A DNA stretch of 14,426 nucleotides, taken from the NCBI GenBank assembly GCA_030428695.1, contig JAUIEM010000256.1, positions 1 through 14,426 of the forward strand. The letters are read 5' to 3'. Each line of letters begins with the position of its first letter. The stretch's first letter is position 1. This document shows, piece by piece, positions 6,932-14,214 of the stretch. The position numbers were made by a program, and so were the translations under genes. Under the pieces are notes generated by a model. The model searched no databases, was not told the origin of the DNA, and saw only the letters and a list, made by a program, of their open reading frames with translations. The DNA is from a bacterium. Its GTDB lineage: Bacteria > Planctomycetota > J058 > JAJDCP01.

Positions 6932-7004
6932 CGATAGGGTACTCCAGGCCTATCTTACGAGATCCGGGGAGTCACGTTTGTCATGGAAATGTTAATCTGC
7001 TGTC

Positions 7005-7016
7005 GGGGAGCTCCCC
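7005..7016. repeat. Perfect 12-bp palindrome in the PAD upstream spacer
   Basis: GGGGAGCTCCCC is fully self-complementary without a loop. It lies 1 nt after the stop of the membrane protein gene and about 85 nt before the PAD start. The lack of a loop makes it a poor terminator and a better fit to a dimer-binding operator, possibly for the nearby MarR protein, which is speculation. Confidence 0.4.
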
Positions 7017-7017
7017 T

Positions 7018-7430
7018 TCACCAGACGATGATGCTCGCGTGGTCCTTCTCCTTGCGGACGACGATCACGTAGTCCTTCGCGAAGAAGCCGAAGACCAGGA
7101 TCGCCGCCGCCGTCGCGGTCAGGCCGACCGACCCGAAGCGCACCGTGTCCTCGAGCCCGACCGCGGTCGCCGCCAGCCCGAGCACGACGAACACCAGGCC
7201 GATGCTCGACTCGGCGCACAGGCACCGACCTTGCGCGTCGCCTGCGACCGCTCGCGGCGCAGCAGCAGCCGCGCGACATCGCGCACCAGGCCCTGGCCGA
7301 GCAGCAAGGCCGCGCCGTAGGCGACCGCCGGGCCGACCCCGACGGTCCACGACCGGCTCCCGAAGGTGAAGAACAGCGCCGCGCTCGTGGCGGCGATCAG
7401 GGCGAGCTCGACTGTTTCCGCGCGGGTCAT
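7018..7430 (-). CDS. Small multi-pass membrane protein, frameshifted
   Basis: ATG 7430 follows a perfect AGGAGGT at a 6-nt spacing. The first frame encodes two hydrophobic segments (ELALIAATSAALFFTFG and AVAYGAALLLGQGL), then DVARLLLRRERSQATRK, after which it turns into Cys/Ser/Arg-rich sequence typical of a wrong frame. The adjacent frame takes over at about 7215-7240 with SSIGLVFVVLGLAATAVG and AATAAAILVFGFFAKDYV, ending KDHASIIVW at TGA 7020-7018. Joined, they make a protein of about 137 residues with four membrane spans. One missing base near GGTGCCTGTGCG would explain it. I see no slippery heptamer. I do not recognise the family. Confidence 0.7.
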
Positions 7431-7466
7431 CGCGCTACCTCCTGCTGGCTGGACGGGCCGAAACCT

Positions 7467-7865
7467 CTACGCCTCCGCAGCCGGAGCGGATTCCTCCAGC
7501 ACCCCCCGCAGCAGCTGCAAGGCGGCCCGCGTCTCGTCGCGCCGGGCCGCCGGGAAGGTCTCCAGCCGCGCGGCCAGGGCGTCCAGGTCGCGGGCCTCGA
7601 GCCGCGCGGCCTCGGCCCGGCCCGCGGGGGTCAGGCGCACGCGGTGGCTGCGCTCGTCCTCTCCCCGCTCGCGCTCTACCCAGCCGCGGCGGCGCAGCCC
7701 CTCGATCAGGTGGCCGCTGGCCGACGCGGCGAGGCGGGTGGCGAGCGTGGCGGGCTCCATCGGCCCCTCCCGCAGCAACAGGAGGGCCGCGGCCTGGGGC
7801 TCCTTGCGCCCGACAGCGCCGACCGCGCGGCACAGGGCGAACAGCTCCTCGACCAGCGCTCTCAC
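7467..7865 (-). CDS. MarR-family winged-helix transcriptional regulator
   Basis: I read 132 residues from GTG 7865, whose last two bases belong to the preceding stop (GTGA), so it is probably translationally coupled to the exported protein upstream. The frame is open far beyond this point, but the earlier sequence is a shadow of that upstream gene. The helix-turn-helix and wing are clear: MEPATLATRLAASASGHLIE, then GLRRRGWVERERGEDERSHR and VRLTPAGRAEAARLE, the MarR wing signature. Flanking helices would form the dimer interface. It is slightly shorter than the usual 140-150 residues, mainly at the N-terminus. MarR proteins usually repress their own operon and respond to small ligands. The ligand and target here are unknown. 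Confidence 0.85.
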   Translation of the reverse strand: MRALVEELFALCRAVGAVGRKEPQAAALLLLREGPMEPATLATRLAASASGHLIEGLRRRGWVERERGEDERSHRVRLTPAGRAEAARLEARDLDALAARLETFPAARRDETRAALQLLRGVLEESAPAAEA

Positions 7866-8380
7866 CGGCCGCGCAGCGGCTCGATGGTCACCGTGGCGGT
7901 GCGCGACGCGTCCCGGTTCTCGAGCCGCACGTTCGAGCCGCGCACGCGGACGACGTCGCCCGGCAGGAGCCGCTCCCCGTCGTCTTCCTTGCCGCCGTCG
8001 CCCGCGACGTAGACGAAGACCGGGCTGTCGTAGACGTACAGGACCACGTCGGTGAAGCCTTCGGACACGGTCAGGCTCGCTCCGCCGAGCAGCACCTCGC
8101 GGGCGATGGCGGGGAGCAGCTCGATCACGCCGGCGGCCGGCGGCTCGGGGGCACGCAGGCGCGAGACCTCCCAGGCGAGCTGCAGGTTCGTGATGCTGAC
8201 GCGGTCGACCGGGTTCTCGTGGAGCTCGTCCCACATCCCCAGCGGCAGGGTGCCGCCGCTGCGGAAGTAGTCGCGCGCCTCGGGATAGGTCCAGGAGCGG
8301 CGGCCGTCGGCGGCGACCGGGAGGCTGAAGAAGATGACGACGGCGGCGAGCACGGCGCCGGCCCACAGATAGGTGCGCAT
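7862..8380 (-). CDS. Small exported protein of unknown function
   Basis: The protein has 172 residues. ATG 8380 follows AGGAGG at 6 nt. Residues 1-24 are a Sec signal or membrane anchor (WAGAVLAAVVIFFSLPVA, then AADG). The mature part begins with RRSWTYPEARDYFRSGGTLP. It has a helical middle part, then a beta-rich C-terminal part (VVLYVYDSPVFVYVAGDGG and RLLPGDVVRVRGSNVRLENR) that could be a small beta-barrel. I know no family for it. It overlaps the MarR gene by 4 nt and starts 23 nt after the upstream stop, so it sits in an operon with a regulator. Confidence 0.8.
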   Translation of the reverse strand: MRTYLWAGAVLAAVVIFFSLPVAADGRRSWTYPEARDYFRSGGTLPLGMWDELHENPVDRVSITNLQLAWEVSRLRAPEPPAAGVIELLPAIAREVLLGGASLTVSEGFTDVVLYVYDSPVFVYVAGDGGKEDDGERLLPGDVVRVRGSNVRLENRDASRTATVTIEPLRGR

Positions 8381-8403
8381 CGGGTCCTCCTGACGGGGAA
8401 TGT

Positions 8404-9426
8404 TCAGGCTTGCGGCGGAGGTGGCGGTCGCAACATGCCCTGGTCGATGCGGATGGCGCGCGTGGAGTCTCCTCCGCGCATCGCCTCGTCGGCCCGCTGG
8501 GTCTCATCGCTGACCCAGCGGTTGCGCCCGCCGCGTTTGGCGGCATACAGGCAGCGGTCGGCGGCCTTGATGAAGTCCTCGGGATGCGCGTAGCGCTGGT
8601 TCTTCAGCGTCGCGACACCGAGGCTGACCGTGACCCGGATCTTCTTGCCGTCGGCGACGAAGGAGTGGTTCGCGACCGCCTCGCGGATGCGCTCGGCGCA
8701 CAGCCGCGCCCTCTCGGTGTCGGTCTGGCGCAGGAGGGCGGTGAACTCCTCCCCCCCGTAGCGCGAGACCAGGTCTTCCTGACGCAGGGAGTGGGCGACG
8801 ACCGTGACCAGGGTCTTGAGCACGGCATCACCGGCGGGATGTCCATAGGAGTCGTTGATGCGCTTGAAGTGGTCGAGGTCGAAGATCACCAGCGACAGCG
8901 GCACGTTGTGGCGCAGGGCGAAGGCGAACTCGGTCTGCAAGAGGCCCTGGAAGTAGCGCTTGTTGAACGCGCCGGTCAGGCCGTCGCGGATCGCGGACTC
9001 GTACAGGCGCTGCTGGAAGGCCTCTTCGTCGGAGTCCTGGTAGCTGAACTTCAGCAGGCTCGTCGCCCCGATCTGGATGCGGTCGCCGTCGACGAGCACC
9101 TTCGACTGCACCTTGCTGCCGTTGACGAAGGTGCCGTTGGTGCTGCCCGCGTCCTCGATGACCAGCGCGCCGTCGTGGTCCTGCGCGACCACGCGCGCGT
9201 GGTTGCGCGAGACGCCGTCGTCGTCGAGGCGGATCTGGGCGGTCGCCGAGCGCCCGAGCTCGATGCAGGGCTCATCGAGCTTGAACATCTGCCCGGCGAG
9301 CGGGCCGCTGATCACGAAGAAATAGCCCTTCTTCTGGCGAGAGCGCTTCTCGTCCTCCTCGAGGATCTTGCGGATGTCGTCGGTGTTGACGACATTCGTC
9401 ATGACCTCGGGCTCTTTCTTCTTCAT
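8404..9426 (-). other. Alternative: stand-alone FHA-GGDEF gene starting at 9426
   Basis: ATG 9426 (MKKKEPEV...) or ATG 9402 (MTNVVNTDD...) would give a free cytoplasmic FHA-GGDEF protein of 340 or 332 residues, the common size for such proteins. ATG 9426 lies about 40 nt downstream of the expected start point of the promoter at 9501-9473. If this is right, the TerB-like part is a separate gene whose own stop has been lost or obscured. Confidence 0.55.
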
Positions 9427-10266
9427 AGCCGGTATCCCGGGGCTCCGGTCAGCGAACACGGCGTGATGCCTGAGTATAGCAGCGCGCCGGAAGCGGCACA
9501 AACCAGCTCCGCGCAGCGGCGTCGCGACCGGCGCGCGCTCGGCCCGCTCGCGCAACAGGCCGGGAAGATGGACCAACGGCGGCTTGTCCCGGGCCGTCGG
9601 CACCGAGAGCCAGACACAGCGCCCGACCTCGGGGCTGAGGCTCGGCAGCGGGTAGGTCGCGCGGCGGCGGCAGAGCTCGTCCCCGTCGAGGTAGCACCAC
9701 TCGAGCTCGACCTGCTGCTTCTTGCCCGGCGTGACCTCCTCGAGCAGGCCGAGCCGCGGCAGGCCCTCGGCGAGCCGCTTCTGCAGGGCGTTGCCGGTCA
9801 GCAGGGTGCGCAGCGAGTCGCGCACGCTGCGCCTGGGCAGCAGCCACTCGTCCCGCTGGGCTCCCTCGGGCTTCGGGGGCACACCCACCCGCACGGCGGC
9901 GACCGCGATCGCGCGGTGCACATCGACCTCGCCGAGCTGGAAGATCCCCGCCACCCGCGCGAGGAGCTCGCGCTCGGCCGGGTCGAGGTAGCCGTCGCTG
10001 ACGACGATGATCGCGACGTTGTTCAGCTTCTCGACCGCCTCGCCGGCGCCCGCGGCCTTGATCTTGATCGCCGCCCCGCCCCGCAGGCTGTCCAGCCGCG
10101 CCTGGGCCGCCTCGATGGAGAGCCCCGCGCGGCGGGCGTAGAGACCGAGCAGGCGGGCCTCGCAGCTCGCGAGCTGGCCGTCGACCAGGGCCGCGCGCGC
10201 GAGCAGGCTGAAGGCCCCCAGGGCCTGGGACTGGCGGATCTGGTCCATGCTTCCCCCGACGGTCAC
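8404..10266 (-). CDS. TerB-like domain joined in frame to FHA-GGDEF diguanylate cyclase
   Basis: The frame is open for 620 residues. Residues about 8-130 resemble the TerB helical fold, with two acidic motifs (LVDGQLASCEARLL and VVSDGYLDPAERELLARVAG). Residues 131-250 form an unrecognised region. Residues about 333-405 are an FHA domain with intact phosphothreonine-binding signatures (ELGRS, SRNHARV, STNGTFVNG). Residues about 420-580 are a GGDEF domain that should make c-di-GMP from two GTP: FDLDHFKRINDSYGHPAGD, active-site GGEEF at 504-508, and an RQED inhibitory site at 495-498 with the usual five-residue gap. It starts at GTG 10266 (GTGA overlap) or ATG 10248 (GGGGGA just upstream). Residues 251-280 use unusual codons and overlap a promoter, so two separate genes are a real alternative. 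Confidence 0.8.
   Translation of the reverse strand: MTVGGSMDQIRQSQALGAFSLLARAALVDGQLASCEARLLGLYARRAGLSIEAAQARLDSLRGGAAIKIKAAGAGEAVEKLNNVAIIVVSDGYLDPAERELLARVAGIFQLGEVDVHRAIAVAAVRVGVPPKPEGAQRDEWLLPRRSVRDSLRTLLTGNALQKRLAEGLPRLGLLEEVTPGKKQQVELEWCYLDGDELCRRRATYPLPSLSPEVGRCVWLSVPTARDKPPLVHLPGLLRERAERAPVATPLRGAGLCRFRRAAILRHHAVFADRSPGIPAMKKKEPEVMTNVVNTDDIRKILEEDEKRSRQKKGYFFVISGPLAGQMFKLDEPCIELGRSATAQIRLDDDGVSRNHARVVAQDHDGALVIEDAGSTNGTFVNGSKVQSKVLVDGDRIQIGATSLLKFSYQDSDEEAFQQRLYESAIRDGLTGAFNKRYFQGLLQTEFAFALRHNVPLSLVIFDLDHFKRINDSYGHPAGDAVLKTLVTVVAHSLRQEDLVSRYGGEEFTALLRQTDTERARLCAERIREAVANHSFVADGKKIRVTVSLGVATLKNQRYAHPEDFIKAADRCLYAAKRGGRNRWVSDETQRADEAMRGGDSTRAIRIDQGMLRPPPPPQA
9473..9501 (-). promoter_or_regulatory. 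Sigma-70-type promoter inside the composite frame
   Basis: On the minus strand TTGTGC (9501-9496) and TATACT (9478-9473) are separated by exactly 17 nt. The -10 matches 5 of 6 consensus bases and the -35 only 3 of 6. Local codons (ATA twice, TTG, CAT, GCT) are unlike the neighbouring genes, as expected for intergenic DNA. Confidence 0.55.
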
Positions 10267-12290
10267 TCGTCCTCGAGCCGGAAGTCGGCGCGATGGAGAT
10301 GACCCGCGCGCAGCTCGACGGTCATCGTCGGACGGTCGTCGCCGATGCCCGGGCCGTGCAAGTCGACCGTATACAGGCCGGCGGACAGTCCCGTCAACGT
10401 GAAGCTTCCGTCCTGGGCGACGCGCGTCGAGCGCCGGCCGCCGAGGTGGGGGAGCTGGCGGGCCTCGACGGTGTAGGCCTCGGGGATGTCATCGAGCCGA
10501 CCGGTCAGGCTGCCCGGCACGGTCAGCTCGCCCTCGAGATGCAGGTCGATCGCGGCCTCCTGCACCCCCTCGATGCCGACCGTGACGCGCTGCTGCCGGT
10601 CCCCGTGGCGCGAGGTGGCCCACAGCTCGTAGGTCCCGGCGGGCAGGCCGCGGAAGCGGTAGCGCCCGTCCTCTTCGGTCTCCTCGCTGGTGTGCAGGAG
10701 CCGCTCGGCGTCGTCGTTCTCGCCGACCGCGAAGAGGCGCACCCGCGCCCGGTGCTCCGGGCCATCGGAGCCGTGGACGGTGCCGGCGATGCGGCCGCCG
10801 CGCGACACCGTCAGGACGATGCCGGTGACCGTGTTCTGGCCGCGGATCTCGATCTCCTCCTGGGCGCTGGGCAGGAAGTCCTTGCCGAGCGCCCAGAGCC
10901 GGAAGTCGTCGTCGTACAGATGCGGGATGCTGAAGCTCCCGTCACGGCCGGTGCGGGTCTCGCGGATCACCTGCCCGCGCATGCTCTCCAGGCGCACCTT
11001 GAGCTTGTGGACCGGCTGGCCGCTGGAGTCGAGCACCCGGCCCTGGACCTCGCCGTCCGGGAGCATCTGCACCTCGATCCCGTTCGCCCCGAGCTCGAGG
11101 CGGACGTTCGAGGTGTACAGCAAGGAGAAGTCGTCGGCCCGCGCGAAGAACGCGTAGTCACCGGGAGGCAGGGTCTTCGTCGAGAACACGCCGAGGGTGT
11201 CGCACTGCTCGCGCACCTTGTAGACCTCGCCCTCCAGGAGGAAGACGCGGGCGAGCGGGAAGGGCTCGCCGTCCGGCCCGAGCACCCGGCCGCTCAGCCA
11301 CGCGCCGACCCGCATGCGCAGCTCGACCTCCTGCGGCACCTCCTCGACCCGCACGAAGCGGGTGGCGCCGAGGTGGCCGTGCTGGCTGCCGGTCATCTTC
11401 CACAGCCCGGGGAACAGGCCGCTGATCGCGAACCGGCCGTCGGGGTCGCTGGTCGCGCTCTGGCGCCCGTCCCGCTTGCCGTCGGGACGCATCTCGACGC
11501 GCACGTCCGGGAGCGGCTCGCCGGTGTCGAAGTCGACGACCGTCCCGTAGACCGTCTGGCCGGCTTCGAGGAAGAACGAGACGGGGTCGGGGGTCTCTTT
11601 CGCGCGGATCTCGACGGTCAGCGGCGCCGCGGTGATGAAGCCCGCGCGCCCCGCGGTGATCGTCCAGCGCCCGGGCGAGAGCGGGCCGAGCTGGAAGCTG
11701 CCGTCCGCCCCGCTCTTCGCGTTCGCCTCGCCCTTCTTCTTGCGGCGCGCATGGATCCACGCCCCGTCGAGGGCCGCGCCGGCGCTGTCGCGCACCCAGC
11801 CCCGCAGGGTGGGCTCGCGGGGCGCTTCCTCTTCCGCCTCGGTGTCGCGGTCGCGGTCGCGCTCCCTGTCGCGCTCGCGGTCCCGCTCCCGCTCACGCTC
11901 ACGGCCCCCGTCGTGGACCGACGCCTCCGCGAGCACGGCGAGCCCGGCATCGAGAGCCTGGACCTCCGCGAGGGAGCGCTCCCTCGCGTCCGCTGCTTCC
12001 TCCGGCTCCCCCCCGCTCCCTGCGTCCCCCGCTTCCGCCGTCTGGTCCGGGGAAGCGGCGTCCGCCGCGGGATCGGTGTCGGGCAGGGCGACCGGCGTCG
12101 GCTCGTCGTCCGCCAGGGCGGAGGCTGCCTCTGCCCGGAGGCCGGAGACGGCGCCGAGGGCGTCGAGGGCGAGGTCGGGGGAGGGGCGGGAAGCGCGGGA
12201 CGAGAGCGGCTCGTCGACCGCGCGCAGGCCGAGGACCAGCCCGGTCAGGGCCAGCCCCAGGCAGATGCCGAGCCACGTTGCACGGTCCAT
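10263..12290 (-). CDS. Membrane-anchored protein with about six carboxypeptidase-regulatory-like repeats
   Basis: The protein has 675 residues. ATG 12290 follows GAGGA at 7 nt. Residues 6-22 are a hydrophobic anchor or signal. Residues 23-129 are an acidic, Ala/Pro-rich low-complexity region. Residues 130-149 are a pure Arg-Glu/Arg-Asp run. Six beta-sandwich modules of about 80 residues follow (from about 161, 244, 330, 412, 498 and 592). Each has the G-V-V-D-x-x-G-P-L-x-x-A/V-V-V pattern, then DGxFxxxxLxPGxY, for example GEVQGRVLDSSGQPV and RTGRDGSFSIPHL. This is the CarboxypepD_reg/Cna-B-like fold, usually found in exported binding or scaffolding proteins. No peptidase domain is present. 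Its TGA overlaps the GTG of the TerB-like frame, so the two are probably coupled. Confidence 0.85.
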   Translation of the reverse strand: MDRATWLGICLGLALTGLVLGLRAVDEPLSSRASRPSPDLALDALGAVSGLRAEAASALADDEPTPVALPDTDPAADAASPDQTAEAGDAGSGGEPEEAADARERSLAEVQALDAGLAVLAEASVHDGGRERERERDRERDRERDRDRDTEAEEEAPREPTLRGWVRDSAGAALDGAWIHARRKKKGEANAKSGADGSFQLGPLSPGRWTITAGRAGFITAAPLTVEIRAKETPDPVSFFLEAGQTVYGTVVDFDTGEPLPDVRVEMRPDGKRDGRQSATSDPDGRFAISGLFPGLWKMTGSQHGHLGATRFVRVEEVPQEVELRMRVGAWLSGRVLGPDGEPFPLARVFLLEGEVYKVREQCDTLGVFSTKTLPPGDYAFFARADDFSLLYTSNVRLELGANGIEVQMLPDGEVQGRVLDSSGQPVHKLKVRLESMRGQVIRETRTGRDGSFSIPHLYDDDFRLWALGKDFLPSAQEEIEIRGQNTVTGIVLTVSRGGRIAGTVHGSDGPEHRARVRLFAVGENDDAERLLHTSEETEEDGRYRFRGLPAGTYELWATSRHGDRQQRVTVGIEGVQEAAIDLHLEGELTVPGSLTGRLDDIPEAYTVEARQLPHLGGRRSTRVAQDGSFTLTGLSAGLYTVDLHGPGIGDDRPTMTVELRAGHLHRADFRLEDE
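11844..11903 (-). repeat. Arg-Glu/Arg-Asp coding repeat
   Basis: Twenty codons alternate CGC/CGG/CGT or AGG arginine with GAG or GAC. It is an imperfect 6-nt tandem repeat coding a highly charged stalk between the low-complexity region and the first beta module. Every second residue is arginine. Confidence 0.8.
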
Positions 12291-12486
12291 GGCCTGTCCT
12301 CGTCAGGGACTGCCATCAGCGTAGCGGAGATCGCGCCGGCGTGCACGGAGGGGCGGCCGCGCCTCTTCCTGGCGCCCGGACTCCTGCCGCGGGAAGACCG
12401 CGCGGCCCGGGAGCTCCCGCAGCAAGCGCGGGCCCTGCGGCCTGCGGTCCTGCGCGCCTCGACGGGGGAATCCTGCTTCCTCCCGC
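12291..12486. other. Spacer between the metallopeptidase and repeat-protein genes
   Basis: There is no gene in these 196 bases. A GC-rich partial dyad (CCCGC with GCGGG, 12416-12432) has no T run. A weak TACGCT at about 12320 could be a -10, but no convincing -35 is present. Whether the downstream gene has its own promoter is unresolved. Confidence 0.5.
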
Positions 12487-14214
12487 CTACGGAGCCTTGC
12501 CGAAGCGCCGGACCACCGCCCGCTCGAGATCCTCGAGCTCGGCGAAGCCGTACAGCCGCCCGAGGGCGAACTGCAGCGGCAGGTCGTTGACCAGCATGCG
12601 CCCGAGCATCAGGAGATCCTCCGGGCTCCCCTCCTCCATCAGCAGGGCGACCGTGACGTGGGCGAAGGCGACGCGCTCCTCGGCATCGTCGGCGCTGCGC
12701 GGATAGTGCCGCCAGCCGATCAGCTCGAGCAGCGACATGCGACCGCGCACCCGCCGCCGGTAGAGCGAGACGAAGGCCGCGCGGGTGGTCGCCGGCTCGA
12801 ACTGCGTCGCGACCCCCTCCCGCAGCCACAGCGGCGTGTCGGCCCCGAGCGCCGCGTTGCGCCACAGTACGTGCGCGACCTCGTGGGGGATCGCGCTGGT
12901 CAGCAGCCGCGGGGCGCTCTGCAGGAGGTCGATGCGGCGGGCGCGCACCTTCGACCCGCGGCAGGCGACCGTGCCGAGGCCGCCGTAGCCCTCGCAGGCG
13001 CCCGCCCGCCGGAAGCTGTCCGTGTCGGGATGGAGCACGACCTCGATGCGCCCGTCGAGCGGCTCGAGGTCGAAGCGCCCGGCGACCTCCTCGCGGGCGG
13101 CCTCGAGGGCGGCGGCCACCTCGCCGACGACCAGCTCGTTGCGGTGGCGGATGAGGAAGTGCTCCGTGCGGTAGGTCAGGCTGCGCGCCGAGGTCGTCTG
13201 GCTCCAGCGCCGCTCGCGGCTGCCGACCTCGCGGCCGAGCAGCTCGGAGACCAGCTCTTCGGCGGCCGGCTCGAGGGCCGCGAGGTCGGCGCTGCGGGAG
13301 AGGGGATTGTCCGGCAGGAAGAGCGAGCGGTAGAGCTCCGCGGCGCGCTCGTAGGAGCCCTCGGCGACCTTCAGCTGGGCGTCGAAGAAGGCGCCGATGC
13401 CCGAGCTCGGGAACTCCCGCCGCAGGCGATCGACGCGGTCGCGCGCCCGCTCGAGCTCGCCGGCCTCGAGCAGGGCGGAGAGCTCGAGGCCCCCCGCGTA
13501 CACCAGGCGCTCCTGCAGGCCGACCCCGAGGCCGGGATCGAGCTCGAGCCCCGCACGGAAATGCTCGACCGCGGCGCGCCACCGCCCCTCCTCCAGCGCC
13601 GCGTCGCCGAGCGCCGCCTCGCAGCGGGCGTACTCGCTCGCGAACTCCTCGAGCAGGAGCGGGGCCGCCGCGGCGACCGCCGCGAAGCCATCCCGGGCCG
13701 CCGCGAAGTCGCCCGCGTGGTGCCGGCGGAGCGCCTCGGCCAGGCGCTCGTCCAACGCGTCGAGGCGCGCCTCCACCGATGCGCCGAGGTCGGCGAGAGC
13801 GTCGTCCCCGAGCGCCGCGCGGGCGTCCCGCACCAGCTCCGCGGCGCGGTAGGGCGCGTCGAGGGCGAGCTGCTGCTCGATCCAGCCGCGGTAGGCGCGC
13901 ACCAGCAACCCGCGCAGCGCCGGGTCGGGGCGCTCCGCGAGCCGCGCCTGGAGCGTGGCGACCGCCGTCGGCCAGGCGCCGACCCGGACCAGCTCGGAGA
14001 CCTCCCGCAGCTCCGCCTCGGCGTCGCGCTCGATCGCGGCGAGCTCGTCATGGGGGATCCGCACACGTCCGCCGCCGGCGACCTCGACCCAGACGCCCTC
14101 GGCGTCCTCTTCGACGACCGTGCCGTAGAGGATCGAGCCGTTCTTGAGGTGGATCTCGTCCGCGCTCGCGCTCGCGGCGAGAGCGGCTGCGATCAGCAAC
14201 GCGGCGATGCGCAT
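12487..14214 (-). CDS. Secreted TPR protein with HExxH zinc-metallopeptidase domain
   Basis: I choose ATG 14214 (575 residues) because AGGAGG lies 5 nt upstream and a clean Sec signal follows (RIAALLIAAALAASASA). The longer open frame above it is a Pro/Arg-rich shadow. Residues 20-62 form a small beta domain (EIHLKNGSILYGTVVEED). Residues about 70-330 are TPR-like helix pairs, for example EEGRWRAAVEHFRAGLELDP and GSYERAAELYRSLF. Residues about 340-575 resemble the Peptidase_MA-like gluzincin family: HEVAH at 444-448 supplies two zinc ligands and the catalytic Glu445, and Glu466 in PLWLREGVA is the expected third ligand. The active-site set is complete, so a periplasmic or secreted protease is likely. 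The substrate is unknown. It is the first gene of the run. Confidence 0.87.
   Translation of the reverse strand: MRIAALLIAAALAASASADEIHLKNGSILYGTVVEEDAEGVWVEVAGGGRVRIPHDELAAIERDAEAELREVSELVRVGAWPTAVATLQARLAERPDPALRGLLVRAYRGWIEQQLALDAPYRAAELVRDARAALGDDALADLGASVEARLDALDERLAEALRRHHAGDFAAARDGFAAVAAAAPLLLEEFASEYARCEAALGDAALEEGRWRAAVEHFRAGLELDPGLGVGLQERLVYAGGLELSALLEAGELERARDRVDRLRREFPSSGIGAFFDAQLKVAEGSYERAAELYRSLFLPDNPLSRSADLAALEPAAEELVSELLGREVGSRERRWSQTTSARSLTYRTEHFLIRHRNELVVGEVAAALEAAREEVAGRFDLEPLDGRIEVVLHPDTDSFRRAGACEGYGGLGTVACRGSKVRARRIDLLQSAPRLLTSAIPHEVAHVLWRNAALGADTPLWLREGVATQFEPATTRAAFVSLYRRRVRGRMSLLELIGWRHYPRSADDAEERVAFAHVTVALLMEEGSPEDLLMLGRMLVNDLPLQFALGRLYGFAELEDLERAVVRRFGKAP

Noticed and set aside
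7215..7240. Programmed ribosomal frameshift in the membrane protein
   Set aside because: There is no X-XXY-YYZ slippery heptamer or homopolymer at the junction, so an indel or base error is the simpler reading.
5080..7320. Plus-strand frame of 746 codons
   Set aside because: It is antisense to the PAD gene, whose family motifs settle the strand, and it crosses several gene borders without any recognisable domain.
7865..8546. 359-residue version of the MarR gene starting at 8546
   Set aside because: The extra N-terminal sequence is a Pro/Arg-rich shadow of the exported protein gene in another frame. The GTG at 7865 overlaps that gene's stop and fits the MarR length.
10293..12590. Plus-strand frame of 765 codons
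   Set aside because: It is antisense to the beta-repeat protein, which has six recognisable modules. The plus frame lacks any.
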